A stretch of DNA of 14,480 nucleotides from Clostridiales bacterium (GTDB lineage Bacteria > Bacillota > Clostridia > Lachnospirales > Lachnospiraceae). The notes below the pieces were generated by a model. That model worked only from the letters and a program-made list of their open reading frames with translations. It was not told where the DNA came from and did not search any database. The stretch lies in NCBI GenBank assembly GCA_019420425.1, contig JAHZHG010000030.1:1-14480 (forward strand). The letters run 5' to 3'. Within the stretch, counting starts at the first letter, position 1. Every line of letters starts with the position of its first letter. Shown here in pieces: positions 1 through 6,959 of this stretch. The position numbers and the translations under genes were made by a program.

Positions 1-348
1 GAGATCGGTTTGGTTTATACCGCCCTGGATTCCATGATCGCAGCTAACTACAACCAGGTGGGCGAGGCCCTGACCGAGCTGGGCATCCCCAGCTACGGCG
101 CAGCCGATGCGATGACCAAGGGCGGCGCGCTCTGCTCCTACGGCGTAAGCTATACGGTGGTTGGCGAGATGACCGCGGATATGGTTATCGAATGGTTTGA
201 CGGAAAGGCTCTGGAGGATATGCCCTGCCAGCAGTACAGCGACTTCCAGCTGATCATCAACAGCGACGTACAGGAAGCCCTGGGTATCGAGCTGAGCGAA
301 GAAAATGCAGCAGCCGCTACCTACGTAAATACGGTGGCTGCACAGTAA
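1..348 (+). CDS. ABC transporter substrate-binding protein, TrpX-like, C-terminal part (5' truncated)
   Basis: Frame 1 is open from the first base to a TAA at 346-348, giving the last 115 residues of a protein that starts outside the window. The sequence has the look of the C-terminal lobe of the ABC substrate-binding family PF04392/COG2984, whose studied members include the tryptophan-binding protein TrpX. Features seen are a TALDSMI segment, a GIPSYGAAD segment, a glycine-rich GGALCSYGV strand and a closing FQLIINSDVQEALGI segment. The product would capture a small ligand, possibly an aromatic amino acid, outside the membrane and pass it to the permease encoded at 579. The following permease and ATPase genes are of the matching type, which supports the call. 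The ligand cannot be read from this fragment, and the signal peptide is not visible. Confidence 0.82.
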   Translation, partial: EIGLVYTALDSMIAANYNQVGEALTELGIPSYGAADAMTKGGALCSYGVSYTVVGEMTADMVIEWFDGKALEDMPCQQYSDFQLIINSDVQEALGIELSEENAAAATYVNTVAAQ

Positions 349-380
349 CAGACATAGAAAGCAGAACAGATGAAACGATG

Positions 381-427
381 CGCTGCAGCTGTGCTTCTCC
401 CTGAACGGGGAGGGCATGGCTGCAGCG
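381..427 (+). promoter_or_regulatory. Strong stem-loop in the binding-protein/permease spacer
   Basis: CGCTGCAGC at 381-389 pairs perfectly with GCTGCAGCG at 419-427. The stem continues inward through G-U and G-C pairs, and an inner helix forms between 397-401 and 408-412 around a 6-nt loop. No T-tract follows, so it is not a classic terminator. Placed 32 nt after the stop of the binding-protein gene, it could protect the 3' end of that message or reduce read-through. The structure is seen in the sequence; its role is inferred. Confidence 0.6.
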
Positions 428-490
428 GCGTATAGGACGATTGTCCGCCTCCGGGGGATCGCAGAGCCTGCCACAGCGAAGCGAGGGTAC

Positions 491-531
491 GCCGCGCGAA
501 GGATAATGGCCGCTGCCGCGCTCCTGCGCGG
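491..531 (+). promoter_or_regulatory. Competing hairpins, possible attenuator module
   Basis: CCGCGC at 516-521 pairs with GCGCGG at 526-531 across a 4-nt loop. The same GCCGCGC heptamer occurs earlier at 491-497, so CCGCGC at 492-497 can pair with the same 526-531 arm instead. The two pairings are mutually exclusive and sit directly before a terminator-like hairpin. This arrangement suits attenuation, but no ligand-binding fold or leader peptide was recognised. The pairing is seen; its regulatory use is a guess. Confidence 0.35.
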
Positions 532-534
532 GAA

Positions 535-558
535 TGCGCCGGGGGCGCACTCTTTTTT
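535..558 (+). terminator. Terminator-like hairpin with T-tract before the permease gene
   Basis: TGCGCC at 535-540 pairs with GGCGCA at 544-549 over a GGG loop, followed by CTCTTTTTT at 550-558. The permease ribosome binding site (AAGGAGAG, 566-573) begins only 8 nt further on. Read-through past this hairpin, rather than full termination, would be needed to express the permease and ATPase. It would therefore lower their level relative to the binding protein. Confidence 0.55.
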
Positions 559-578
559 GGGAAGTAAGGAGAGCATTT

Positions 579-1487
579 ATGGTAAATCAGCTGTTAGGGG
601 CCACGGAACTGGGATTGGTCTACGGCCTTATGGTGTTGGGCGTATTTATTACCTTTCGTATACTGAAGATCCCTGATCTGACGGTGGACGGAAGCGTCGT
701 GCTGGGAATGAGCGTTACCGCTGTGGTAAGCAACATGGGACATCCGGTGCTGGCCCTGCTTTTGGCCGTATTGGCCGGCATGGCGGCGGGAACGGTTACG
801 GGCCTTCTGCAGACCAAGCTGAAGGTCCCGGCGATCCTGGCCGGTATTCTGACGATGAGCGGCCTGTATTCAATCAACCTGTTGATTATGGACGGTTCGC
901 CGAACGTGTCCCTGCTGGGCACGGACACGATATTTTCGCTGTTTATTGATGCCACGGGTGTGTCAAAGCACGCCGGAAACATTATCGTGGGGATTCTGGT
1001 ATGCGCTCTGGTGGTATATCTGGTCAATGCATTTTTTGGCACCAGGCTGGGCCTTTACATCCGCGCCACAGGCGACAATGAGGAGATGGTGCGGGCAACC
1101 CCCATCGATTCCAACCGGATGAAGTGGACTGCCCTGGCCATTGCCAACGGCTGTGTGGGACTTTCCGGAGGCCTGGCAGCCCAGTATCTGCGCTACAGCG
1201 ACGTGACCTCGGGCAGCGGCACCATCGTCATCGGCTTTGCGGCGGTAATCATTGGAGAGGCAGTCTGCGGACACCGGAGCATTACGATTGGCTTTATCAG
1301 TACGATTATCGGCTCCGTGCTGTACCGTGTATTTATTGCGCTGGCAATCAACACGGACTTCCTTCCGAATTATTTCCTGAAATTTATCACGGTAGTGATT
1401 ATCACCATAGCGCTCGCCGTCAATCCGGTGAAGGAATATGTGGTAGCAAGAAAAAATAAAGCCAGGAGGATGAAGGAAAATGCTTGA
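579..1487 (+). CDS. ABC transporter permease, TrpY-like (BPD_transp_2 family)
   Basis: This 302-residue integral membrane protein belongs to the BPD_transp_2 permease superfamily (COG4120 type) and forms the channel of the importer whose binding protein precedes it. Hydrophobic segments run through almost the whole length, about eight of them, with a conserved ILKIPDLTVDGSVVLG stretch near residues 30-45. A cytoplasmic loop with RATGDNEEMVRATPID near the middle is typical of this family and is the likely contact with the ATPase. A charged tail (VARKNKARRMKENA) ends the protein. The ATG at 579 is chosen because AAGGAGAG lies 5 nt upstream; the frame is open further upstream but that extension has no good binding site and crosses a hairpin. 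The gene overlaps the ATPase gene by 8 nt, so the two are translationally coupled. The substrate is not certain; tryptophan is one characterised case in the family. Confidence 0.88.
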   Translation: MVNQLLGATELGLVYGLMVLGVFITFRILKIPDLTVDGSVVLGMSVTAVVSNMGHPVLALLLAVLAGMAAGTVTGLLQTKLKVPAILAGILTMSGLYSINLLIMDGSPNVSLLGTDTIFSLFIDATGVSKHAGNIIVGILVCALVVYLVNAFFGTRLGLYIRATGDNEEMVRATPIDSNRMKWTALAIANGCVGLSGGLAAQYLRYSDVTSGSGTIVIGFAAVIIGEAVCGHRSITIGFISTIIGSVLYRVFIALAINTDFLPNYFLKFITVVIITIALAVNPVKEYVVARKNKARRMKENA

Positions 1488-2274
1488 ACTGAAAAATGTA
1501 TCGAAAACCTTTTATCCCGGAACGGCAAATGAAAAAAAGGCATTAAGCAATTTTTCCCTGCATCTGGCTCCGGGGGAGTTTGTAACGATTATCGGATCCA
1601 ACGGAGCGGGAAAGTCTACCCTGTTTAACGCAGTTGCGGGAGTCTGGCTGACGGATGAAGGGAAAATTACGATCGACGGGCAGGACGTTACCTTCCTGAG
1701 CGAGACAAAGCGGGCCAAAATGATCGGGCGCATCTTTCAGGATCCGATGAAGGGCTCGTCGCCCAGCCTCACCATAGAAGAGAATCTGGCCATTGCCTAC
1801 ACCACCACAAAGCACGGAACGCTGAAAAAGGCCATCAGCAAAAAGGAACAGCAGTTTTTCCGTGAGACGCTCTCCCGGCTGGATATGGGCCTGGAGGATC
1901 GGATGAAGGTAAAAATGGGCACCTTGTCCGGCGGGCAGCGGCAGGCAGTTACCCTGCTGATGGCCACGCTGGTTACGCCGAAAATCCTTCTTCTGGATGA
2001 GCATACGGCGGCGCTGGATCCCCTGACCGCAGAAAAGGTACTGGCCATCACAAAGGAAATCGTAGAGAGCCGGCAGATCACAACGATGATGATTACCCAC
2101 AACATCGCCTCCGCCCTGGAGCTGGGAAACCGGACGCTGCTCATGGACAGCGGCTCAGTAGCCCTCGACCTCAGGGGAGAAGAGCGGGACAGACTGGACG
2201 TGGAAGGGCTGCTGGAGCTGTACCGGAAGCAGAAGGGGCAGGCGCTGGATAACGACCGGATTTTGCTGTCCTGA
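1480..2274 (+). CDS. ABC transporter ATP-binding protein, TrpZ-like
   Basis: This 264-residue protein is the ATPase of the TrpXYZ-like importer and powers transport at the inner face of the membrane. All nucleotide-binding motifs are present and intact. Walker A GSNGAGKST is at 39-47, the Q-loop glutamine at 87 (FQDP), the signature LSGGQRQAV at about 149-157, Walker B ILLLDE at 169-174, the D-loop at about 179-180, and the switch histidine at 207 (ITHN). The length is normal for a single-domain ATPase. The ATG at 1480 lies inside the end of the permease gene, with GGAGG at 1464-1468 and AAGGAA closer in. The family resembles the amino-acid and uncharacterised COG1101-type ATPases rather than the sugar MsmX/MalK type, since it lacks the C-terminal regulatory domain of about 100 residues. 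It is therefore unlikely to serve the sugar importer downstream. Confidence 0.9.
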   Translation: MLELKNVSKTFYPGTANEKKALSNFSLHLAPGEFVTIIGSNGAGKSTLFNAVAGVWLTDEGKITIDGQDVTFLSETKRAKMIGRIFQDPMKGSSPSLTIEENLAIAYTTTKHGTLKKAISKKEQQFFRETLSRLDMGLEDRMKVKMGTLSGGQRQAVTLLMATLVTPKILLLDEHTAALDPLTAEKVLAITKEIVESRQITTMMITHNIASALELGNRTLLMDSGSVALDLRGEERDRLDVEGLLELYRKQKGQALDNDRILLS

Positions 2275-2306
2275 GAAAAAGAAAACACATCGAATCATAT
2301 ACTGCA

Positions 2307-2353
2307 GATAAACATACAGCGGGCGGAGCAATTCCGCCCGCTGTATGTTTATC
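2307..2353. terminator. Bidirectional terminator, 21-bp perfect stem
   Basis: Bases 2307-2327 are perfectly complementary to 2333-2353 around a 5-nt loop (GCAAT). The GC-rich core GCGGGCGG is flanked by AT-rich arms (ATAAACAT / ATGTTTAT), so each strand ends in a U-rich run. It lies between two convergent genes and would terminate both. The last two bases of the stem are part of the stop codon of the AraC gene on the minus strand. Confidence 0.85.
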
Positions 2354-3299
2354 AGGGGGTATCCAGCATTGAAGCGACCTCCTGAAACTGGCTTTTGTTA
2401 TCCTGCGAGTTTGCTTCAGCCATGATCGGCGCCATCTTTTTGCGGTATTCCTTGGGGGTGTAGCCCTTGATCTCTTTAAATTTCCGGATAAAATAGCTGA
2501 AATTTTCAAAGCCCACCTTAAAAGAAACCTCCATTACCGGCAGATCCGTTGTCTTTAGCAGAATACAGGCCTGGTCAATCCGATAATGGTTTACATACTG
2601 GACGAAACTGATCAGAAAGGTCTTTGTAAAGAAGGTGCTGAAGTATTTCGGCGACATGTGCATAATGTCAGCGGCCTGCTCCAGGGTAATCCGATCCTGG
2701 TAATTCTTGGATACATAGTCCATCAGCTCCTTTACGCGGGTGGCTGAATGGGAATGGGTCATGGACTTATAGGAGGCAACGGGGACAAACAGCTGGTTTA
2801 CCTCCAGCAGAAGGATGACTTTATATAGAAGAATCTTTGTCATCAGACGGTAGCTGTCAGGCTGCATGATATAAATCTAGTGTATGGAAAGCAGCTCCTT
2901 TTTCAGGCTGTTGTGGCAGGAAAACTCCGGGGTAATGTGCAGAGGAAAGCCCAGATCCTTTTTCAACGGATCCAGAATCGCATTCTGCACGTAATCGGTA
3001 TCCTTGAAATCCAGCCAGTCCATGGAAAACACAAAGGAAAAGTACTGACTGTCGTTTTTTTCCAGGATAAGCTGGTGGAGCTGGCCGGGGTTGATAAAGA
3101 AAATATCATTTGCTTTGCCTACATGGGTAATGCCGTCCACCATCAGGACAACCTCACCCCTTTCAATAAAAATAATTTCTGTCTGCTCATGCCAGTGATA
3201 GGTGACAAGAAATCCTTTTTCATCGGAGCGTGCATAGTAACATTCAAAGGGAAAATAATTCGTCCCGTGGTTTTTCTTTTCTTCCAAGTCGTACTGCAT
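2352..3299 (-). pseudogene. AraC/XylS-family regulator interrupted by an in-frame TAG
   Basis: Reading minus from ATG at 3299, a cupin-type ligand-binding half gives 140 residues (HWHEQTEIIFIERGEV, then NPGQLHQL). It then meets TAG at 2879-2877. The same frame continues for 174 more codons to TGA at 2354-2352 and encodes a complete double helix-turn-helix AraC domain (ITLEQAADIMHMSPKYFSTFF, then the second helix pair ending GYTPKEYRKKM). Without the TAG the product would be about 315 residues, a normal size for this family. One C-to-T change from CAG (Gln) would explain it. The in-frame ATG at 2867 has no Shine-Dalgarno sequence, so separate translation of the second half is doubtful. The intact gene would be a sugar-responsive activator of the divergent operon, as MsmR is in streptococci. 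It may be a fresh pseudogene, a sequencing error or a read-through case. Confidence 0.85.
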
Positions 3300-3748
3300 G
3301 AAGTCGCCGCCTTTCTTTCAGATATTGGGTTGAGGAAATATTACAGCGTAGAAAAAGTTGGTAATCTGGAATTTGTGTTATTCTTTCTAGATATACAACA
3401 AGAAATTCCCACGAGATTTTGCTATTATCTTAGCATAAACATCGTGCATAGGAAATACAAAAAATCAAAAAAACGGTTGTGTGATCTGCTGGACAGGCGT
3501 GGAAAAATATACCTGAAAAATGGCGAAATGACGAAGAATACCGCGGATGATTCGTCACTTTGCATGGAAAACCGGCAGACGGTAAAGGACAGCCATACAT
3601 CAGGGGAGCCCTTCTGCTGAGACAACGTATAGAAAAAGACAAACAAAAACGGTCTGAATTGTACACAAGGGCATCCCGGTACAAGCTCCTATGCCTGATT
3701 ATAACACGAAAAAGAGTTATATTTCAATTAAGATGGAGGAATAATCTC
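3300..3748. promoter_or_regulatory. Divergent regulatory region between araC-type gene and sugar operon
   Basis: I find no convincing gene in these ~450 nt, which are AT-rich compared with the flanks. The stretch must hold the start signals for both directions. Towards the sugar operon, TATAAC at 3700-3705 is a fair -10 box, about 44 nt before the ATG, but the expected -35 position (about 3677-3682, CGGTAC) does not match consensus. That fits a promoter needing an activator. GTACACAAG (3661-3669) and GTACAAG (3679-3685) form an imperfect direct repeat just upstream of and across the -35 position and could be the activator's half-sites. On the minus strand TAATAT-like and TAACAC-like boxes occur, but none has a good partner. 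These assignments are inferred from position and weak matches. Confidence 0.45.
3529..3557. repeat. Inverted repeat TGACGAA-N15-TTCGTCA
   Basis: TGACGAA at 3529-3535 is repeated in inverse as TTCGTCA at 3551-3557, with AAA/TTT flanks extending the symmetry apart from one inserted base. It lies about 145 nt upstream of the candidate -10 box of the sugar operon. It may be an operator for a dimeric regulator or simply a small hairpin. It does not match the CcpA (cre) consensus. Confidence 0.35.
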
Positions 3749-5011
3749 ATGAAGAAAAAAGTATCTTTAGCGATGGCAGCAGCTATGGCGCTGTCTACAG
3801 CAGCCGCAGGCTCTATGACCGTAAATGCAGAGGATGTATCGATCACCATTTTCAATTCCAAGATGGAGATTCAGAGCCAGATGGAAGAGAAGGCCGCTGA
3901 ATATTCTGACCTGACCGGCGTGGATATTGAGGTTTACTATTCCAGTGATACGGTTGCCGCACATATGGCAACCAAGTATGCTTCCGAAGATCCCTACACC
4001 CTGGCAATGGTAGATGCAAAGGATATTTATTCTCTGGGCGCAGAGCATGCGGTAGATCTGAGCGACCAGGACTGGGTAAAGGATACCAGCTATGCGATCG
4101 GCATTGGCGATGCAATCTATGGCTTCCCGGTATGCATTGAAGCCCGTGGTGTGATCTACAACGCAGACGCGATCGAAGCAATCACCGGCGAGACCTTCAA
4201 TCCGGAAGACTACAAGACCCTGGATGCATTCAAGGGCCTGCTGGATACTCTGGTTGCAGGCGGCATGGAGTCCCCGGTTGGCATCATGAAAGAGGACTGG
4301 TCACTGGCCGGACATTACCTGACTGAGGTTTATGAGCAGCAGGATGATGTGGAAGCATTTATCACCTCTCTCCATGAGGGAAGCGCTGACCTGATCAACA
4401 ATGCAAAATTCAACTCCATGATGGATACCTTCGATACCCTGATGGCATATAACTACGCTAAGGACTCTGCTATTGCAGCTGAGCGTGAGGTAACTGAGCA
4501 GAAGCTGGCAGAAGGCGAGATCGCATTCATGTTCGGCGGTAACTGGGACTGGGCAGTAATCAACGCATATGATTACTCCGAGAACATGGGGATGATGCCT
4601 GTTCCGCAGAACACTGAGGACGGCACCAACGAAAAGCTGGTAGGCGGCGGTTCCAAGTTCTTCTTCATCGATTCCTCCGATAACACCTCTGAGGAACAGG
4701 TTCAGGCAGCTAAGGATTTCCTGAACTGGCTGGTATACGACGAAGAGGGTCAGTCCTTCCTGGTAAATGACTGCGCACTGGTTCCGGCTTACTCCAACAT
4801 TGACCTTGAAGTAGCTGATCCGCTGGGCAACTCGGTAAAGGGATTTGCAGATGCAGGCGCGCTGATCGACAACTACAACTATCTGCCGGATGACCACTAT
4901 TCCCTGTGCGGAGCTTCCTTCCAGAAATATCTGTCGGGCCAGATTGACCGTGCAGGCTTTGCAGGTGAGGTTGAGAGCTACTGGCAGTCCACAACTCCGG
5001 TTGAGCACTAA
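3749..5011 (+). CDS. ABC sugar-binding protein (MsmE/CUT1 family type), secreted
   Basis: This 420-residue extracellular solute-binding protein (SBP_bac_1/8 type) would deliver oligosaccharides to the permeases encoded next. ATG at 3749 is preceded by GATGGAGGAA at good spacing. The N-terminus is a signal peptide: KKK, a hydrophobic stretch to about residue 24, then a signal peptidase I site after VNA (25-27). There is no lipobox cysteine, which is unusual because most binding proteins of monoderm Firmicutes are lipoproteins. Family features include the N-lobe TIFNSKMEIQSQ start, GFPVCIEARGVIYN near 130, FMFGGNWDW near 260 and GGGSKFFFID near 295. These are typical hinge and aromatic binding regions. 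Codon use is biased towards common codons, suggesting high expression. The neighbouring enzymes point to raffinose-family sugars, sucrose or isomalto-oligosaccharides as ligands. No ATPase gene follows in the operon. Confidence 0.88.
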   Translation: MKKKVSLAMAAAMALSTAAAGSMTVNAEDVSITIFNSKMEIQSQMEEKAAEYSDLTGVDIEVYYSSDTVAAHMATKYASEDPYTLAMVDAKDIYSLGAEHAVDLSDQDWVKDTSYAIGIGDAIYGFPVCIEARGVIYNADAIEAITGETFNPEDYKTLDAFKGLLDTLVAGGMESPVGIMKEDWSLAGHYLTEVYEQQDDVEAFITSLHEGSADLINNAKFNSMMDTFDTLMAYNYAKDSAIAAEREVTEQKLAEGEIAFMFGGNWDWAVINAYDYSENMGMMPVPQNTEDGTNEKLVGGGSKFFFIDSSDNTSEEQVQAAKDFLNWLVYDEEGQSFLVNDCALVPAYSNIDLEVADPLGNSVKGFADAGALIDNYNYLPDDHYSLCGASFQKYLSGQIDRAGFAGEVESYWQSTTPVEH

Positions 5012-5028
5012 AAAAGATAACCAGAGGG

Positions 5029-5137
5029 GCCGGTTTCCCGCCGGCGCCTGCTGATGAAGAAATGCAGCCATAAGCTTTGCGGGCAAAATAGGGGCTATGG
5101 CTGCATTTCTGTTCCGCGGCGGTTCTTCCCCGCGGAA
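5029..5137 (+). promoter_or_regulatory. Cluster of three hairpins between binding-protein and permease genes
   Basis: Three stem-loops fill this 155-nt gap. A small one pairs GCCGG (5029-5033) with CCGGC (5041-5045). A strong one pairs 5059-5072 with 5096-5109 (14 bp, GAAATGCAGCCATA with its complement) and carries an inner TTTGC/GCAAA hairpin at 5076-5087. A third pairs TTCCGCGG (5112-5119) with CCGCGGAA (5130-5137). There is no long T-tract. By analogy with the malE-malF junction, such structures keep the binding-protein message stable and in excess over the permease message. Confidence 0.65.
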
Positions 5138-5166
5138 ATCCTGAGAAAGAGGGGGATTGAGAAATC

Positions 5167-6048
5167 ATGAAAAAAAACACCATGTCATATAAGGTGAAGC
5201 AATACGCTATGTTTGCCGGACCTGCGACAGTTTTGTTCATTGCCGTAGTTATTCTTCCGTTTATCTATGGCCTGTATCTGACCTTCACCAGCTGGGACGG
5301 TATTTCAAAATCAAAGCCGTTTGTGGGGCTGACAAATTATATAGCTGCATTTCAGGATACTGCCTATTGGCAGGCTCTTGGCAGAACCTTTATCTATTCG
5401 GTAATCGCGGTTGTATTTGTCAATGTAGTCGCATTTCTGCTGGCTTACCTGGTAACGAGCGGAATCAAGGGACAGAACTTCTTCCGGGCAGGCTTCTTCA
5501 TTCCGAACCTGATCGGCGGTATCGTACTTGGTTATGTATGGAAATTCGTATTTAACCGTGCGCTGGTTGCCCTGGGAGAATCTCTTTCCATCGGAGCGCT
5601 TTCCACTTCCTGGCTGGCAACAACGAATGGAGCAATGCTCTGTCTGATTATTGTTTCCGTATGGCAGTATGCAGGATACATGATGCTGATTTACGTAGCG
5701 GGCTTCATGAGTGTTTCCAAGAGCCTGATGGAGGCTGCACAGATCGACGGCTGTACGAAAGGTCAGGCAACCATCAACGTAACCATTCCGCTGATGCGTT
5801 CGTCCTTTGTACAGTGCCTGTTCCTGACAATTACACGCTGCTTCATGGTTTACGATGTGAACCTTTCCCTGACGAAGGGCGAGCCGTTCAATTCATCCGT
5901 TATGGCAGCCATGCACGTGTATAATCAGGCGTTTACCTACAAGAACTACGGTACAGGCCAGGCAGAGGCGCTGATTCTGTTCCTGGTATGCGCAGTCGTA
6001 GGCGTAACACAGGTATACATCGGTAAGAAAGGGGAGGTGGCAGCATAA
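5167..6048 (+). CDS. Sugar ABC transporter permease, MalF/MsmF type
   Basis: This 293-residue membrane protein is one half of the channel of a CUT1 sugar importer. About six hydrophobic helices are visible, near residues 17-37, 70-95, 105-127, 155-178, 210-225 and 262-285. The cytoplasmic EAA loop EAAQIDGC is at 189-196, followed by the usual VTIPLMR stretch, and is the docking site for the ATPase. The N-terminal LPFIYGLYLTFTSWDG and VGLTNYIAAF segments are typical of this subfamily. ATG at 5167 follows an AAAGAGGGGG site at 5146-5155 by 11 nt; an ATG at 5182 is a less likely alternative. The stop overlaps the next start in TAATG, so the two permeases are translationally coupled. It is separated from the binding-protein gene by a hairpin cluster, which probably lowers its expression. 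Confidence 0.92.
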   Translation: MKKNTMSYKVKQYAMFAGPATVLFIAVVILPFIYGLYLTFTSWDGISKSKPFVGLTNYIAAFQDTAYWQALGRTFIYSVIAVVFVNVVAFLLAYLVTSGIKGQNFFRAGFFIPNLIGGIVLGYVWKFVFNRALVALGESLSIGALSTSWLATTNGAMLCLIIVSVWQYAGYMMLIYVAGFMSVSKSLMEAAQIDGCTKGQATINVTIPLMRSSFVQCLFLTITRCFMVYDVNLSLTKGEPFNSSVMAAMHVYNQAFTYKNYGTGQAEALILFLVCAVVGVTQVYIGKKGEVAA

Positions 6049-6908
6049 TGGATGCAAATGCAAAAGCAGCACAGAAAAAGAAAGTTTCCCATGTAATCAT
6101 GTGGGTTGTGCTTATTGTGGTATTCCTTGCGTTTATTTTCCCGTTTTTTCTGGTAATTATCAATGTATTTAAGACCAAAGGAGATATTACCTCCAATCCG
6201 CTTTCTCTGATTGGCAATCACGGCTTTACCCTGGACAACTTCCCGGCGGCCATAAAGAAAATGAACTTCTGGAGTGCGTTTGGAAACTCGCTGATCGTTA
6301 CCGTTTCCTCTACCGTGCTTACCCTGCTGGTATCCTCGATGGCGGCCTTCGTCATCGTGCGTAACAAATGGAAAGCGTGCGGGCTGTTATTCTCCGGAAT
6401 GGTTGCTTCAATGGTTATTCCGTTCCAGGTACTGATGATTCCGCTGGTATCTCTCTACGGAGGTATCTTCGGAGTATTGAACAGCCGTATAACACTGATC
6501 CTGATGCACGTTGGATTTTCTCTGTCAATGGCGACCTTCATGTTCCATGGCGCGATTCATACGAATATTCCGCTGGAGCTGGAGGAGGCCGCGCTGATTG
6601 ACGGCTGTACCAGATGGCAGACTTATTGGAAAGTCGTGTTCCCGTTGCTGAAACCAACCATTGCTACAGTGGCAATCATTGATGCTATGGCATTCTGGAA
6701 CGATTACCTGCTTCCGAGCCTTGTACTTGGACGTAAGGAGCTGTACACCATTCCGATTGCTACACAGGCTTTTTACGGAACCTACTCCACCGATATGGGA
6801 CTTGTAATGGCTGCCTTGCTTCTGGCAATGCTGCCCATCCTGATTCTGTACTTATTCTTACAGCGTTATATTGTGGAAGGTGTTACCTCTGGAGCGGTAA
6901 AGGGCTGA
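6048..6908 (+). CDS. Sugar ABC transporter permease, MalG/MsmG type
   Basis: This 286-residue protein is the second half of the sugar channel and pairs with the protein encoded immediately before it. Six hydrophobic helices are visible; the first follows a lysine-rich start (KAAQKKK) at about residues 14-36. The EAA loop EAALIDGC is at 180-187, followed by KVVFPLLKPTI, the consensus MalG pattern. A WNDYLLPSLVL segment and the C-terminal RYIVEGVTSGAVKG tail are both very typical of MalG-type permeases. The ATG at 6048 shares its A with the previous stop codon, and GGGGAGG lies upstream at about 6031. A terminator-like hairpin follows the gene, so this may end the transporter part of the transcript. 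No ATPase gene lies nearby; an MsmX/MsmK-like ATPase encoded elsewhere would be needed. Confidence 0.92.
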   Translation: MDANAKAAQKKKVSHVIMWVVLIVVFLAFIFPFFLVIINVFKTKGDITSNPLSLIGNHGFTLDNFPAAIKKMNFWSAFGNSLIVTVSSTVLTLLVSSMAAFVIVRNKWKACGLLFSGMVASMVIPFQVLMIPLVSLYGGIFGVLNSRITLILMHVGFSLSMATFMFHGAIHTNIPLELEEAALIDGCTRWQTYWKVVFPLLKPTIATVAIIDAMAFWNDYLLPSLVLGRKELYTIPIATQAFYGTYSTDMGLVMAALLLAMLPILILYLFLQRYIVEGVTSGAVKG

Positions 6909-6916
6909 CGGTTTTT

Positions 6917-6959
6917 ACGCAGTGGGAATTGCATATTGCATTCTCACTGCGTTTTGTTG
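6917..6959 (+). terminator. Terminator-like hairpin inside the sugar operon
   Basis: ACGCAGTGGGAAT (6917-6929) pairs with ATTCTCACTGCGT (6940-6952) with a single G-U pair and a 10-nt loop, followed by TTTTGTTG. It lies just after the second permease gene and before the GH32 gene. It would act as a partial terminator that separates transporter and enzyme expression. A full stop is possible if the enzymes have their own promoter. Confidence 0.7.

Noticed and set aside
534..578. Upstream start for the TrpY-like permease
   Set aside because: The extension covers the terminator-like hairpin and lacks a ribosome binding site; AAGGAGAG supports ATG 579.
349..578. Riboswitch or T-box in the structured spacer
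   Set aside because: I could not find a T-box motif or a known aptamer core; only hairpins are supported.
2352..2867. Second half of the AraC gene as an independent DNA-binding protein
   Set aside because: There is no Shine-Dalgarno sequence before ATG 2867 and the preceding codons are in frame with the cupin half, so an interrupted single gene is simpler.
2880..3620. A 246-codon plus-strand open frame opposite the AraC cupin half
   Set aside because: It is antisense to clear family sequence, has no ribosome binding site and shows no recognisable protein pattern.
3560..3748. In-frame upstream extension of the sugar-binding protein
   Set aside because: It would bury a clear signal peptide 63 residues inside the protein and has no binding site; GATGGAGGAA supports ATG 3749.
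3300..3748. CcpA (cre) operator
   Set aside because: No stretch matched the cre consensus well enough on either strand.
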